In this document: positions 1-12,489 of the stretch, piece after piece
Position numbering within the stretch: position 1 is the first letter of the stretch
Layout of the letters: each line of letters starts with the position of its first letter
From: Calvatia gigantea
Taxonomy: Eukaryota > Basidiomycota > Agaricomycetes > Agaricales > Lycoperdaceae
Reading direction: 5' to 3'
DNA: 64,000 nucleotides
Assembly (NCBI GenBank): GCA_025093985.1
Contig: JACAAK010000011.1
Span: 1,736,001 to 1,800,000 of the forward strand
Notes under the pieces: generated by a model
Told to the model about the DNA's origin: nothing
Databases searched by the model: none
The model's input: the letters and a program-made list of their open reading frames with translations, nothing else
Position numbers and translations under genes: made by a program

Positions 1-1458
1 TGAATCATCGGACATCCAAGCACGCAAATTCTGACTCACCAACCAGAACGCTCGGGCGCTTATCCGCAAGCCCAGGGACTATCAGACTATACGGAGTTTC
101 AGTCATACTCGTTGGAGGTCATTAGGGATCCCGTACTGGTAATAAGGCCGGTATTTTCCTAGGGATTGTACCCGCGATGTCATACCCCTCAAGATCTTGC
201 CTTTGTGAAATATAAATACGGTCAAAGGTCAGGTTTGAAGTGGAAACTATCAGTTTCATACCCCATTTGATGTTCTTCAATCCAGAGTAAAGTCTTGAAA
301 CGTCTTTCATAAGATTCTGCGTCAAGTGTTTTTGGCAAAAAGGCACGTTGAATTGATAGAATAGATTCCTCTGAAGGGTCGGAAGATATAGTCAGAGCAG
401 AAAGTAGGTGGCCAGGAATGTCGGTTTTGGGTAACATTGACACATAGGGAATCGCATTAAGGGATGACGGAGGGACACCCTCAATGATATGAATCTCGGG
501 CTCCCGCGGTGCGCGGACACGAGGAATATATGGTGCCCTGGGCTTCAGCCGGTCGTACAGAGATGGGTCTCCGACAATGGCTTGTGCCGTTCGCGAGATG
601 CTAAATTGCTCCTTCAGGTTACGGTCTTCGAATTGAACTTGTATCCTGTCTTGATATCGACCAGCATGTTCTTCCTTGAATGTGATGGTGATTCTGAGAG
701 GATGCGATGTAGATAAACTGGGACTGACACCCTCCGAATCGACTACCGTGGCAAAGCTGCCAAAACTTACTTAGGTCCGGTGAGTAGAGTTTTGAAAAAC
801 GTGGCACTTACGGCGAAGGCAGCTGTGACCCTTTTCGAGACGAACCAAAGTCGGCACTCACCTTCACCGATACAAACTTGATCTTTGTTACCGGTGTTGT
901 TGAGCAGACCTCGATCGATTTCGTCACGCCCTGGCTCGCGGCATCCGGTTCAACGATACCGAAATCCAGGTCTCCTTGGATTTCAACCCCGTTTTGGTCT
1001 TTCTCAGCTTCAACCCGAATCATTCTGGACGAGGTATATTGCTCTCCATGTTTGTGTCGCTTGCCCTCGGTATGTTCATCCCATTTGCTTAGAAGAATAT
1101 ATGTCCGGCAATAGGCGCAAAATTGTTGGACGTCCTGGGGTATGTCGGTTTCCGGTTCAACGTTGGCCGATACATTGAGAGCCAAGGCCTTTTCTAAATG
1201 CCTCTTACTTTTCTTGTGGTACTTCCAGGAGGCAGCGATCGTGAAACTATCGCATATAGGACAATGTACCAGGACAGGAGGCGGTTTTTCCAGTGCGGAA
1301 ACTTTGTTTTTGTGCTTCCGGGTGTTACAATGGTCTCGGTAGAGTGAGACCTTTTTGAATACCCGGCAGCATGCATCACAGCTGAAAATATCGTGTTCGT
1401 GAGGGCAACGGGCGTCGTTGCAAGAACCAGTTGAAAGGAGGTTGGGACAGCTCCCCAT
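1..1458 (-). CDS. Zinc-finger MOV10/SAD-3-like SF1 RNA helicase, N-terminal part (runs off left edge)
   Basis: N-terminal portion of a large RNA helicase whose ATPase core lies outside the window. The first exon (about 1458 down to 820) carries a cysteine-rich start (MGSCPNLLSTGSC) and three U1/C2H2-type fingers of the form C-x2-C-...-H-x5-H (CDAC..., CPIC..., CAYC...). The next exons (about 720-440, 440-220, 110-1) continue with a beta-domain and the segment GLADKRPSVLVG, close to the GLAEKRPSVL seen in MOV10-type helicases. The paralog next door and the one at 19660 show the same order followed by helicase motifs. An upstream in-frame ATG at 1533 exists, but alignment with the paralog favours 1458. 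MOV10/SDE3/SAD-3/Hrr1 relatives act in RNA silencing; a silencing role here is inference. No frameshift was noticed in the visible part. Confidence 0.72.
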
Positions 1459-1819
1459 CACAGCAGTAGCGCGACGGGAGAAAGGGAAGGTAATGAATTT
1501 TGAGTGGCAGAACCTCAGGTTGTTGTCTTTCATCGATCATCGATGCGCTCCCAAATTCCCCAGTTATGTGGACGGGTGCTGGGATTCTTACGTAGCTCAC
1601 GGACTTTCCCATGTTTTGACGCCCATTGCTAAATCATCCAGTAATAAGTGCTCCAAAGCAAATATACAGAATGCCTCGATGGTGAGAATAGCACTGGCCT
1701 GGAATAACTGAAGGGCAGAACAAGTAACAACAGCACATTTAACCACTGAGGCGGAGGCGTCTAGTCGACCAAGAATAATAAAGCCGGGAACTGTAACCCT
1801 GAGAAACGGGACCCATACA

Positions 1820-4800
1820 TTACTCCATATCACGCCATGGTCTGTCAACCCCTGCGTCTGCATCATCATCTGCAACCCCTTCCATTGCCAATGCCTCCAT
1901 CCGACGAGTGAAATCATTCATATCGACAAGAGCCTGCGCTTCCTGGTGGCGAGATCGTATCCACCAGCTTCGTCAACAGCTTCAGACGGATCCCATGGAA
2001 TGTCGGGCCCCTTCCAGCCGTTGTTTTGATAAATATAGTTTAGGAAAGCCCTCCACATGGGGTCAAGGCCTAAAACATTAGGATCGCCGATAACGATCAA
2101 GAGAGCTTTGGCACGCGTGATGGATACTGGCAAGAGTAAGAGGTGGTAAGTTTATGCTTTCAGCTTATTGGTGTTACCCACCGTTGAACCGCCTCGGATT
2201 AGCAACAAAGCCGAGGGTGTGTCTGAGGTCATATGACACAAATTCCTTACTGCTTCGAACCGTAGATATGAGAATAACCTTGCGCTTCCTACGCCAGAGT
2301 CAGCCAGTTGATTAAGAATAAACTGTATGGCTTACCTGTCCCTGAAACTCTTCCACAGAACCGACTTTGACCTCATCGGCGATATTACGAAGGGCAGGTA
2401 CGAATCTTGATGCATTGGGCATGATACGGGGTTATGACACCAATATCGTGGTCGGCTGTAAGGTGAAGGTGAGGGAATCAGGATTTGCAAGGTCTTATAA
2501 ACTTACTGGTCCTGAAAATGCGGTCAAGTTTCAGCTGTTGGACATAAGCTCGAACTTGTGTGGCCTCATCGATATTAAAGAACGAAGGGGACGTAGATTC
2601 CCGATCATCCTTCCCAGAAACGGAATGAAAAACGACTGGGAACCTCTTGTTTGGGAGGTACGAAGACCCTAGGTACGCGTTGGTGACTTTGGTATCAGCA
2701 AAGGGCTGCAAGTCGTTTCCATAAAACCTTTCGTTGGGGAATCTTAAAATGGCCTCGTGCGACCTGAAGTTCTTCACAAGCTTGACAATACTGTGGTTCG
2801 GTAGGAAGGGCGTCACTACCTATTTTCTCCTGAAATAAGGATGATCCTTACCTTTTGCCACGACCCACATTGAGGTCGTAAGGCGGGCGTGACATTAGAC
2901 GCTCGATGTAACTCAGCTCTAGGCCAAGTTTAGTGGAAATGCCCGAGCGAATAATGGGCCCAAGTTGTTTAGGGTCTCCCGACAATACGATATTGGTCGA
3001 CTTGTCAGCCATTGTCTTTATGGAAACGAAGGCTTCTGGCTCTGTTGCTTGACCCGCTTCATCGATGAAAATGTGACTGAAGTGCCCGCGAGCCATGCCA
3101 ATTCCAAACACAATTGAAGCCGAGATAAGAGTGGAAACGATGATTCGGTAGCCCTTCATGGTCTCCATGGATGGCACAGAAAAACACGGACGGGAGTTAC
3201 CATTATTGCGATAGTAGCTGTAGCTCTTCAAAAGGTCTGGGACCTGCTTCTCGTCCCTTGACGGTGCATACATGCGGAATAAGGACTGCATTCCGATGTT
3301 CTCGCTGAGTCGTGAGGCAATGAGATCTGCAGCGGAATTTGACGGTGCGCAGGCGAGGATACGTGTGTTCGGATTCCTCTGGACGAGTTGCGTGATAGCT
3401 TCGACAATAGTGATCGTCTTGCCCGTTCCGGGCCTTATATTTTCATTAGATGAGGGCAGTCATTCAGAGATAGTAAGAAGGACTTACGGTCCAAAGATAA
3501 TGAAAGGTAGAGACCCGGGGGTGGCAGCTACAATAGATGATACGGCCTGTAATTGGGCGGGATTGGTAGAAATCAATTTGTTGACCACTTTGGAAATGGG
3601 TCTCGGAACCGGCACCATCGGAAGGTGGGAAGAGTCGGGAAATAGAACACGAGGTTCAGTGAGAATGGCATCAAGCGCTTGATGTTGGCGTTGCAGCGGG
3701 ATACGATTGAGCTTGAATCGAACATGGTACTTCTGAGTTGCACTCCACCCTTTGAAAGACTGGTGAAAAACGAGGCCCACTTCGTCCCTTCGGACGACGT
3801 GGACATGGCCAGCGTACCAGTGGCCCTCGGGATCTCCCTGCTTCCTGACCAGGATCCTGTCCCCTGTAAAAAGATGAGCAATGGGTTTTAGAAGTCGTTA
3901 TCTAGGCAAGGTTACCGATGAGGACGCTGGGCCGTTTTTCAGCAAGTCCAGGGACAGTGAGACTGTTTGTGTATGAGGCATCATAAATGTGAAGGAAGAC
4001 AAGTAGGCTCTTACTAGTAATATTGGTTGTGCCGATTCAGCGTCGAGTGTCCCATGTCATAGCGCTCCAGATCCTGTCTGTTGTTACCTCAGTGCCTGAA
4101 GCAAAATCCAGAAACGGGAGGAAAGCGTACTCCATCTTATGTTCCTCTATCCAGAGAAGGGATTTGAAATGTCTTCCGTGTGTTTCTGGGTTCAAGAGTG
4201 GCGGAAGGAAACCGCGTCGAATGGTGTTGAGGTTCTCCTTCGTAGCGTGAGAAGATATTGAAAGTGTCGAGAGAAGGTGATTAGGTATAGTGGCACGAGG
4301 GAGTTTCGTGACGTAGGGAATGGCATTAAGTGATGAGGGAGGAGCGCCCTCGGTGACCTTGTTCTCCGGCTCGCGCTTGGTACGGATCCGGGGAACATAG
4401 GGCGCATGAGCCTTCAGCTCCTCATGAGCAGTGCGATCTCCAACAATTGCTCGCACTGTTCTCGAGATGATGAAGGTCTTTTTGAGCTGCTTATCCTCGA
4501 ATTGGAGCTCGATCCTATCTTGATACCGTCCAATATATCCTGCCTTGAATATGACATTCAAGGCGTATAGGACGTGCAGTAGACAGCTTGTGATTGTCGC
4601 TTTCAATTTTGGCCGAAAACCTATAGTGGTCTCAATCCAAGTCCATTAAGCACGGATGTGGGAGAGTGGCTACTCACGGCGATGTCACCCTCCTCTGCTG
4701 CGGGCCCAAATCCGCACTCAATTTGACGGAAACCAGAACAATACTTGCCAAGGGAATTGTAGACGATACCTTCAACGATACCGCCTTCCCGTTGGCACCA

Positions 4801-5313
4801 ACTGCTGGCTCTAGAATACCAAAATCGGTATCTCCTTCAATAGTAACGCCATTTTTCTCCATCTCGGCTTCATCCAGCACCGTCTTATATGCGGCATATC
4901 TTTCTTTGGCAAGGTGCTTGCGGCCACGCAAGTGAACTTGCCACAAGTCATTGGGGATCGACGTCTGGCAAAGGTTGCAAAAAGTGTGGGTCTCCGCAGG
5001 TAACAAAACGTCCGGTTCGATGTCGGCATCCATTTGCCTAGATTTCGCGAATCCCTGGTGCCGCTTTCCGCCCACGTGTAGATTCCACCCACTGGAATCA
5101 ACTGGACACTGGCATACACGACAATACCATGACTGGAAAACTTTTCCGGCGAGAACCCGCTTGTGCTTCTGACCCCCCAGGTGCGCGTTAAATTCCTGAA
5201 CGCTGCGCGCCACATAATTACACGCATCGCATGTGCGTATATTATGATTGAGACGACATTCAGGATCGTTGCAAACACCTGAGGAAAGGATATTAGGGGC
5301 AATTGGGGGCCAT
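1820..5313 (-). pseudogene. Zinc-finger MOV10/SAD-3-like SF1 RNA helicase, second tandem copy, frameshifted
   Basis: Full-length paralog of the preceding gene. Order: Cys-rich start and three U1-type fingers (about 5300-4680), beta domain (4606-3890; GLAEKRPSVLIG), then an SF1 core. Walker A is split by an intron (...FIIFGP at about 3487, GTGKT at about 3430), DEAG box (FIDEAGQATEPE) at about 3050-3070, motif III (SGDPKQLGP), VEEFQGQ near 2340-2360, and SITRAKALLIVIG near 2100. Three lesions break the frame. There is an extra base near 5295, just after ATGGCCCCCAATTGCCCC. There is an extra base near 2397, between the HAQ... and ...RNIADEVK segments. About one base is missing near 1946, after which the acidic C-terminus continues in another frame to a stop at 1820. 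Apart from these, splice sites and motifs are well kept, so it is a recent pseudogene or carries assembly errors. Confidence 0.72.
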
Positions 5314-5339
5314 GCAGAAACTAGAAACACTGAGCTAGG

Positions 5340-8190
5340 CCCGCCCTTTTATTTTATACGCCGCCACCGAAAGTCCCACGGAGAAGACCGCCCATTTTGG
5401 GCCCGTGACGCGCTTTGATAATGTTTCCACATCCAGAGAAAGGTTCTTGTTCTAGCTAGAATAACCTGGTCGCTGAGGCGCTGATACATCGATATCATCG
5501 ATAATCAACGAAGGCGCATACCGGAGCTCCATTAGGTAGGAACGTGAGAGAGATATCATGAAAGCTGGCCTATAACTCCGATCCGATCTAGCCACGCACG
5601 TTGAAAAGAAAAAACACGCCCGCATGAGTATGTGAAGTTCAATATCTAACTATTGAACTCCCATTGTTAACTTGTATCGATATTGAGAGAGTGAACGAAA
5701 CGAAACAATTGTGGTAAGGTGGCCGGATATCATCAGGTATTTGACCTACCATTTGCTTTATTAGAGGGACAGGAAGAATAGCTGCGGCGGTAGTGCATCA
5801 AACCAACCCAGATATTCGACGCTTCCCCAGATGGTGCACCCTTCGTTATGTCTCGACTAACTCCCATACAATTCCTCCGGTTCCTAGGGGGCCCATTGCT
5901 GCTCGTAGCTCAACCACCTTCTTCCGTTATCTCTTTCAATCATTTCAAAAGACACGAGATCAATGGCGTACAAATTACTTTCTTCTCCAGAATACTGGAT
6001 CCTCTTGGAAACGGGTGGTACAGAAGTTCAAACGGACGCGGAGAACTCCAATGTGATTACTATCGTAGATGGTGATGCCGCATTTATCCCTCTCTAGAGT
6101 CCCGCAGCTCTCAGAGAAACTCATGATTGGGGTTCCGATCGTGATTGGCTGGGAATTATAAGGACGGTGAGTTTGGGGTAGGGACATCTTTCGGTTATAC
6201 CAGAGGAATAATTTTAGAGAAATCGGACTTAGCTGGCAATTCCTCCAGTGCTCCAGAGGTGTGTTTTTTTGGAGCTATTGGAGTGCTTATCATCCACACC
6301 GGCGGCTGATAACGGTCGATCTAATCAATCTCCACACCCAAAGCACACACGATCATCGGCCTCTCGGAGAAAATCCAACGGATACAAGTTGATTGCCGGC
6401 CATTCCTCGGGATCGGGTACCAAGACTGGTACCAGTTGGCAGTGGGTGGGCTTCTCCAAGAAGAACCTTAAGTAATGTTAACCAATCGAAGTATGAAGTA
6501 AGACTCCCTTGTGCCTTAAGATGACATTTCTGGGGCGCAAATTCCGGTTGTGTATATGTGTCTCTGTGGGGATTGTCGTTTGATCTTTTTCACGAGCTTG
6601 ATAGTGGTAATTCTGAACATAAGCCCGATAAGTAAATAAGGAGTTCCGTGATAGACTTGTGCCCCGCGGGTCAAGTTATGCGAGAGGGTAAGCTGTACAC
6701 CGCGTGCCTTTCGCTAGTGGTACGGTAGGGTATGCCGGCTCGAGACCCAGTAGCTAGTGATAGGTCTCGTGCCCCGGATATCCTAGACTGCCAAGCCCGT
6801 GCGGCATATGGGGGAACAGACCAAACTGATCACCACTGTGGTTGAGCCGGCCTTTACCACCTGAAATACGGAAGAGACGCGTAGGACAGATAAGTCATCT
6901 CCACCACCAATCCGCGAAGGAGGAGTTGACAGCAACGCAACGCATGTCCGGTATCAATAACTCTTCTCCCCCCCCTGGAAGAAGCACACAAGTTCTGACG
7001 TAACTCAGTCTGGCAGCGAAGCTCGCGCCGTTCCACGTTTGGTTGATGATACTCGCAACGAGTCACTTTGCAATCCGCACAGATGTCGATTCCGCCGAAA
7101 AACCGAGAGGTGGAGTGGTAAGTCATCCACCCAAGCGCAGACGCGGTCTATTCCGCCGACGACTAGTGAAGCTGTGTGAACACGTCCATATCATTACTCA
7201 TGTCCGGAGCGAGAGATTCTTGGGGGAAAAAAAAAGGAGAGAAATCGTACGTTTCCATGACATGTTTTCTTCAAGCTTTAAATTAACGAGGAAAATGCGT
7301 GTCGCTCGGATCCGGCGTTTTGGATAGCGTTTGTTGCTGCGGGCTTATGTAGCTGTAATCGAGGAATATAGTTATTGAGGAGGATATTAGAGAAGAAGGT
7401 GTCAGATAAACTTTGCCCAGAAGAAATAGGCTGGGTGGGACCTTGTGCAACCTGTTTTCGAGCTTGATTTGGCGGTCTCTTTCTGATGTGGCATCGTGTA
7501 ACAGTCTGATCCAGTGGAATAGGTGTTAAAGTAACTATGCAGGAAGCCACCATCCAGAAAGCACGTGGGAATTTGGTCGACCAGTGAGTAATTAAGTACT
7601 CTCACAGGGCGGCGTCAATATCGAAATGATCAGCCAGGGCGTTCGAGAAGATCAGTGTTTCACTGTGTGACCGAGCCCCAAAGGCGTCGTTAATTTAGAG
7701 CCGGAGAGTGATTTTCTGAGCAAGGTCAAAACCTGGTGAATTTGTATGTAGTAAGTAGGAGATGAATGGTTCATTGAATACACCAAACCTCCTAAGTGTC
7801 CATGGACTGGTTTTGAGTCAATGATCATTGATATGGAGACACTTGATGTATAATTGTGGCCGTTTGAATGGTGATAATGATTAGCATGGAACGATGTCCG
7901 GGGTGAGTACTTATTGGCATGGATGTGTGAGATATAATTACCCGGGGTGGTGGTAAGTATGTTGGGTGAGTTGATTATCGAGAACAGGATATTTCGGATG
8001 GAGATGACTGGCGTTACGTACCCGTGCTTGATTGTTCCTCGGTGGGAGGGTGGGAACACGTGTGGGAGGAAGCCATTAATACCCACCTCGGCCAGGTTCC
8101 CAAGCCCACACTCAAGGCACTCGTGAACTTGATAGCCTTTCAGCCCGCGCCATTTACTTATCCTTAGTTCTTCATTCCCTCCTCCCATCA
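5340..8190. other. Long intergenic stretch without a recognisable gene
   Basis: Only short overlapping open frames occur (for example around 5790-6080 and 6250-6475). None shows a domain, a convincing chain of splice-linked exons or similarity to other parts of the window. The last few hundred bases must hold the promoter of the G-alpha gene starting at 8199. Confidence 0.4.
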
Positions 8191-8198
8191 CACATGCA

Positions 8199-10616
8199 AT
8201 GCCCGTTCCCGTCGACCCCCTCGACGAATTCCTCAGGCCACCCCTTGACGAGTCCGCTGCAGAACGTACTATACGTCTTGCAAAAGAAGAAGAGGCACGC
8301 CAGGTAAGCGCAGCTATTGATGCCAGCATCAAGGCAGAGCGCAACGCTAGAAGAAAGAAGCGTATTGTCAGGTTGTTGTTACTTGGCCAGAGCGAGTCTG
8401 GTGAGCATTCCTTATTTCATACTGATTAATTACCCTCCTCCTGACACAACGTGCAGGCAAGTCCACGACCTTGAGGCGTGAGTTTCTTCATTCTTTACTT
8501 TTATTTTTATTCTTCGTAATTCACGTACTAAACATCTACGTAGAATTTCAAAGACTGTATACTCCAACTGCGTTCCGCGAAGAACGCATCCTCTGGCGAG
8601 CAGTGATACAGTTAAATATTGTCAGATCAATACGTACCATCCTCGACGCAACCTCAACTCCCACCAACGCCTATGTATCCCCCCAAACATCACCCTACTC
8701 CTCCCCTCGTTCTCGTGCACGGAGCCTCTCTCGTCATCCAGCTCTACCCGAATTACCTGGCGCCCTGGATGTCATGGGAAATCCTGTCGATCCTCCCCCT
8801 TCATTACCTTCCCCACGGCACGCACCTCGGATTACCGGTATCGACTCAGACGGTGATGGAGAATCCGATGTCGATTATCTCCACACTAGCGGAACCGGAA
8901 CTGCCTCCGGCTCAGGCTCCGGTTCGGGTTCGAGGTCACAACACCATCCATCTTCCTCGACTTTGGCAGGCAACTATCACAAACATTCACACTCACATTC
9001 ACACTCAATACATCACAACGGGAATTCTCCACCATTCCCTCCACAGCAACATCAATACCAACAGCAGCAACAGCAACAACAGCAGTACCACTATTATACT
9101 CAACATCACCCGCATCATATTGAGGCACTAAAATCCCGATTGGCACCCATCAGACATGTCGAACAAACGCTAATAAGCAAACTCGTACCACCAAACGAAG
9201 ACGAGGCGACACATCTAGGGAACGGGAATATCGGTGGTGGTTTTGGTATACATTATACCACCACCAACGCGTATGGCGTCAGCGCGAGGAACGGAAATGC
9301 GGAAGTGTTCGTAAGGCCCACAAGTGGATGGAAAGGCGCCCTCGCGCGTGCGCGGGTGAGTTACCCGAGTTTCCTCGGAGAGGGGAACTCCCCGACTGGG
9401 AGTGGCAGTGGAAGTGGGAACAGCAGTGGAAGCGAAAGTGGTAATGGCAGTGCTCTCGGAAGTGTGGATGCAGATGGGCCGGATGAAGTTCAGGAGACGT
9501 TACATACCCTAGTGTGGAGATATGATCCAGCTATGGCAGGATGCCGGCGTCCGTGAGGTTCTGAAGAGAAGGAAGATTAGGCTGGAAGAGGGAAGTGGGT
9601 TTTTCCTGAATGACCTGCCAAGGATTACCTCGCTCAAGTACATGCCCTCCGATGGTGCGTATTCCCCCTCATGTTCCCCCCTTCCCCCTCGTACGAGATT
9701 ACTAAGCCCCCTTCGGTTCCCAAATAGATGATGTCCTCAAAGCTCGTCTTAAAACCGTTGGAGTCGCTGAGTATAGGTTCGAAATGGAAGTGCCGATGAG
9801 CCGGGATACAGGCACCGAATGGAGGATCGTCGATGTTGGTGGGAGCCGGAGTCAGGTTAGTAGCTAGCCTCATTGCTATCCCTTCTCTTCGACGACGATT
9901 CTGACAAGATTTAATGTTAGCGGCGTGAGTCCAATAGTTAATCCACATCTTCTGAGCACTGACGCCTTGCAGCAATGTGGGCGCCCTTCTTTGACGATGG
10001 TAAGCTTCCCGGTCCATCTCTCCCCGACATCCTTATTCATGTTGCCGATAGTCGACGCAATAATCTTCCTTGCACCAATCTCGGGCTTTGACCAAGGTTC
10101 TATCTGAAGATCGCACCGTGAACCGTCTCGAAGACTCCGTTCTCCTGTGGAAATCTGTTTGTTCCAACAAACTCCTCACCAACGTTGACCTCGTTCTGTT
10201 CCTGAACAAATGCGATATCCTGGATGCCAAGCTGAAGAGTGGAACCAGGCTCGCCAAGTACGTGCGGAGCTACGGGGACAGGGCGAATGATCTGGACACG
10301 GTTAGCAAATGTATGGTTTTATTTTCTTGTTCGGATGAAATAAAGTTTCTAATGGATTAAATTACTTCGTGTAGATATGAGGGGCAAATTTAGTGCCATT
10401 CATAGAGAACACTCTCCAAACCCGAGGAAGTTTTATGCTTTTTGCACATCTGTGACGGATACAACTACTACGGCAGGGATCATTGCTAGTGGTGCGTTAT
10501 TGTTTCCATTCAGCCCCTTCAACACCGACTTCGGGCTAATTCGGTTCCCCGTTCCCTCGCCTTTAGTGAGGGACATGGTTATCCGACAACATCTCAAACA
10601 ATCCAAGCTACTATAA
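8199..10616 (+). CDS. Atypical fungal G-protein alpha subunit with long low-complexity insert; two apparent frameshifts
   Basis: Heterotrimeric G-protein alpha subunit, a membrane-associated GTP switch. Exons read: 8199-8400, 8457-8477, 8544-9654, 9728-9855, 9921-9924 (4-nt micro-exon), 9973-9999, 10052-10310, 10375-10491, 10567-10616. Motifs: G1 GQSESGKST (split by introns), switch-I region KARLKTVGV, G3 DVGGSRSQ, G4 FLNKCDIL, G5 TSVTDT, and C-terminus LKQSKLL. The helical domain (RILWRAVIQLNIVRSI) is followed by about 280 residues rich in Ser, Gly, Gln and His (8650-9500). G3 has Ser where canonical G-alphas have the catalytic Gln. Two single-base insertions break the frame: one near 9512 (before GDMIQLWQDAGV) and one at 10096-10097 (between FDQ and VLSEDR). 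These make it a decaying paralog or mark sequence errors. Family identity is certain; functional status is not. Confidence 0.85.
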
Positions 10617-12215
10617 GCTATGGGGACCAACATCCACCTTCATTTTTGAACGATATGTTTCGCGATTTGTGTGTAATGGTTTTTTTTTGGTTTGCGGGAT
10701 ACCATACGATACCACCCCCTCGATTACCCCTCCCTTACATCTCGATTTGTTGGATCTGTTGTATTGTTTTCTTTTATGATCTTTTATGATCTACTTTTCC
10801 CTTCCTCGTTTTTGTCCTGGTGTTTATGTATTTTTTTGGTGGATGGTCGGAGTTAGTGGAGGCTTTCCGCCTCCCAAAACGCACAAGAGGGCACGATTAT
10901 GAATGAGATGACGGCAATAGTTCATCTAGACACAACTTGACTGATTTTAAAACGCAATGCAACATGTTTTTTATTCCCCTTACCCCCCTCTCTTCTTGCT
11001 CGTTCGATATCTTTATCAAGTTATGTCATTACTGATGAGAAATGGCTATCACAAGCACGAAAAAACAAACACGAGGCATTGTTAAGCGCCAGGAACTAAC
11101 TTGCCAGGCACCGATCCAAAAAAACAAGGCCCCCCCAAGTCCGACGACCGAGGAAGCCAGGAGGGTTGGAAAGTGTAAAGATAGACTTCTAAATTCTGAC
11201 TCGGATTGTGTGTGCCGAGCGAAAACGAGGCAGTTGTCAGGTACACACGTCCCTCATACATCATATAAGCCGAGGACACCGTTGCGAAATCAGTGCCTCC
11301 AACAATTCAATACATATTCCATTTGGTTCAAAAAGAATCAGAGGGCAGGAAACCTTGCTGGCACCCGTGGGTGTGTGTATGATTTACAGTAGTTATCAAA
11401 ATACACGCACCACCCAGAGTCGCACGTGCAATCCCCCTGTTACTGCGGAGTTTCCCTGAGTGGTGCAAATACACCCACCGACTTGAGAACCGCCATGTTG
11501 GTTATGCGGATACTGACATGAGTGATAAATTATATTAAGCCTCTCGCTACGTGCGTGGGTTAACACCCTGTCCTTTTGGAGGCACATAAGCGCCGAGATA
11601 ACACCGGATAAAATAGCAAGTGGGAACAGCATGTGTGAAAGAAGAAATTGTACTGCTCATTAATTTCCGGTGGCATCATCTTTCATAGACCTTGGGAACA
11701 CCCGTGGAGCATGCGTTTTTGGGGTTTTGGCCTCAAGGCAAGATCGATGCCAGACCGTAGGCGATCTATAGCGCTGGTTACTACACGCCATAGATTGTTG
11801 GGGCGAAATCGACACGCCAGAAATTCCGCTGATTTTTTGCCCCATATTAGAATGCTTCTCTCATTCGTCCGAATGGGAGATCTAAATATGACAGGCTCCG
11901 CTCCATAAGCAGAAGGCACTTCCAACCGAAAGTTAGTACTTGCTATACTCGAGTACAATCTTATTTTATCATCCAATGCAAGTTCGCAGCCCGGTATCTG
12001 GGACCAGAGCCTTCTGGCGAAGCAGTGGTCCAGTGGTCCCTTTTTTAAACACTTATGGACAAGGTTTGAAGATCAAACTCAGTGCCTCCCATCCAGGTTC
12101 TTGGGCTTGTGATAAAGATCAACTTTGACCAGTTTGGCACCTGTGGTAATCACCTCAGATATCTCAAGTCGATGGCTCATCTGCATTGTTTGAAAGTGAT
12201 CCTTGTTAAGCCGCC
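10617..12215. other. Intergenic stretch, no gene recognised
   Basis: Contains T-rich sequence just after the G-alpha stop (likely its 3' UTR) and several short open frames without domains. Around 11790-11840 a motif (ggggcgaaatcgac) recurs at about 13635, in front of an F-box copy. The stretch therefore probably includes duplicated flanks of the F-box family. Confidence 0.35.
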
Positions 12216-12488
12216 TTATGCTGTTGAAATATCCACTAACTTCGGTAGATGGCAGATGATTAGTGACTCAACCCAAGAGTACTTATCCGTAAGGTCGGCC
12301 TTGGAGTTATGATCGGGGATTTCAACATGTGAACTGGAAGGAGGAACACCACAAGCACCAGCCTTATCCCTTTGAACAACTATCTTCTCTCGTTTCCTCC
12401 ATTGGTTCTCCGATAGTAGAGTGCGATCGCAGCGCGCAAAACCTTCTGGAAAGCGACGGTACATGACATGGGAGCCGAATAACGCCAA
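12216..12488 (-). pseudogene. Fragment related to a fungal integrase-core-domain protein
   Basis: The translated segment HVMYRRFPEGFARCD corresponds to DVMHRHFPEGFTRRD in the longer copy at 16180-16690 on the same strand. Only the short conserved stretch and a diverged tail are kept. No integrase catalytic core is present. It lies directly in front of an F-box remnant, as the longer copy follows another one. The assignment rests on similarity within the window and on recollection of agaricomycete proteins with this N-terminal pattern. Confidence 0.4.
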
Positions 12489-12489
12489 A

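Noticed and set aside
7652..8344. 230-codon minus-strand open frame
   Set aside because: It overlaps exon 1 of the G-alpha gene in antisense and has no recognisable feature.
8886..9146. Val/Ala-rich minus-strand frame in the G-alpha region
   Set aside because: Antisense of the Ser/Gly/Gln-rich low-complexity insert.
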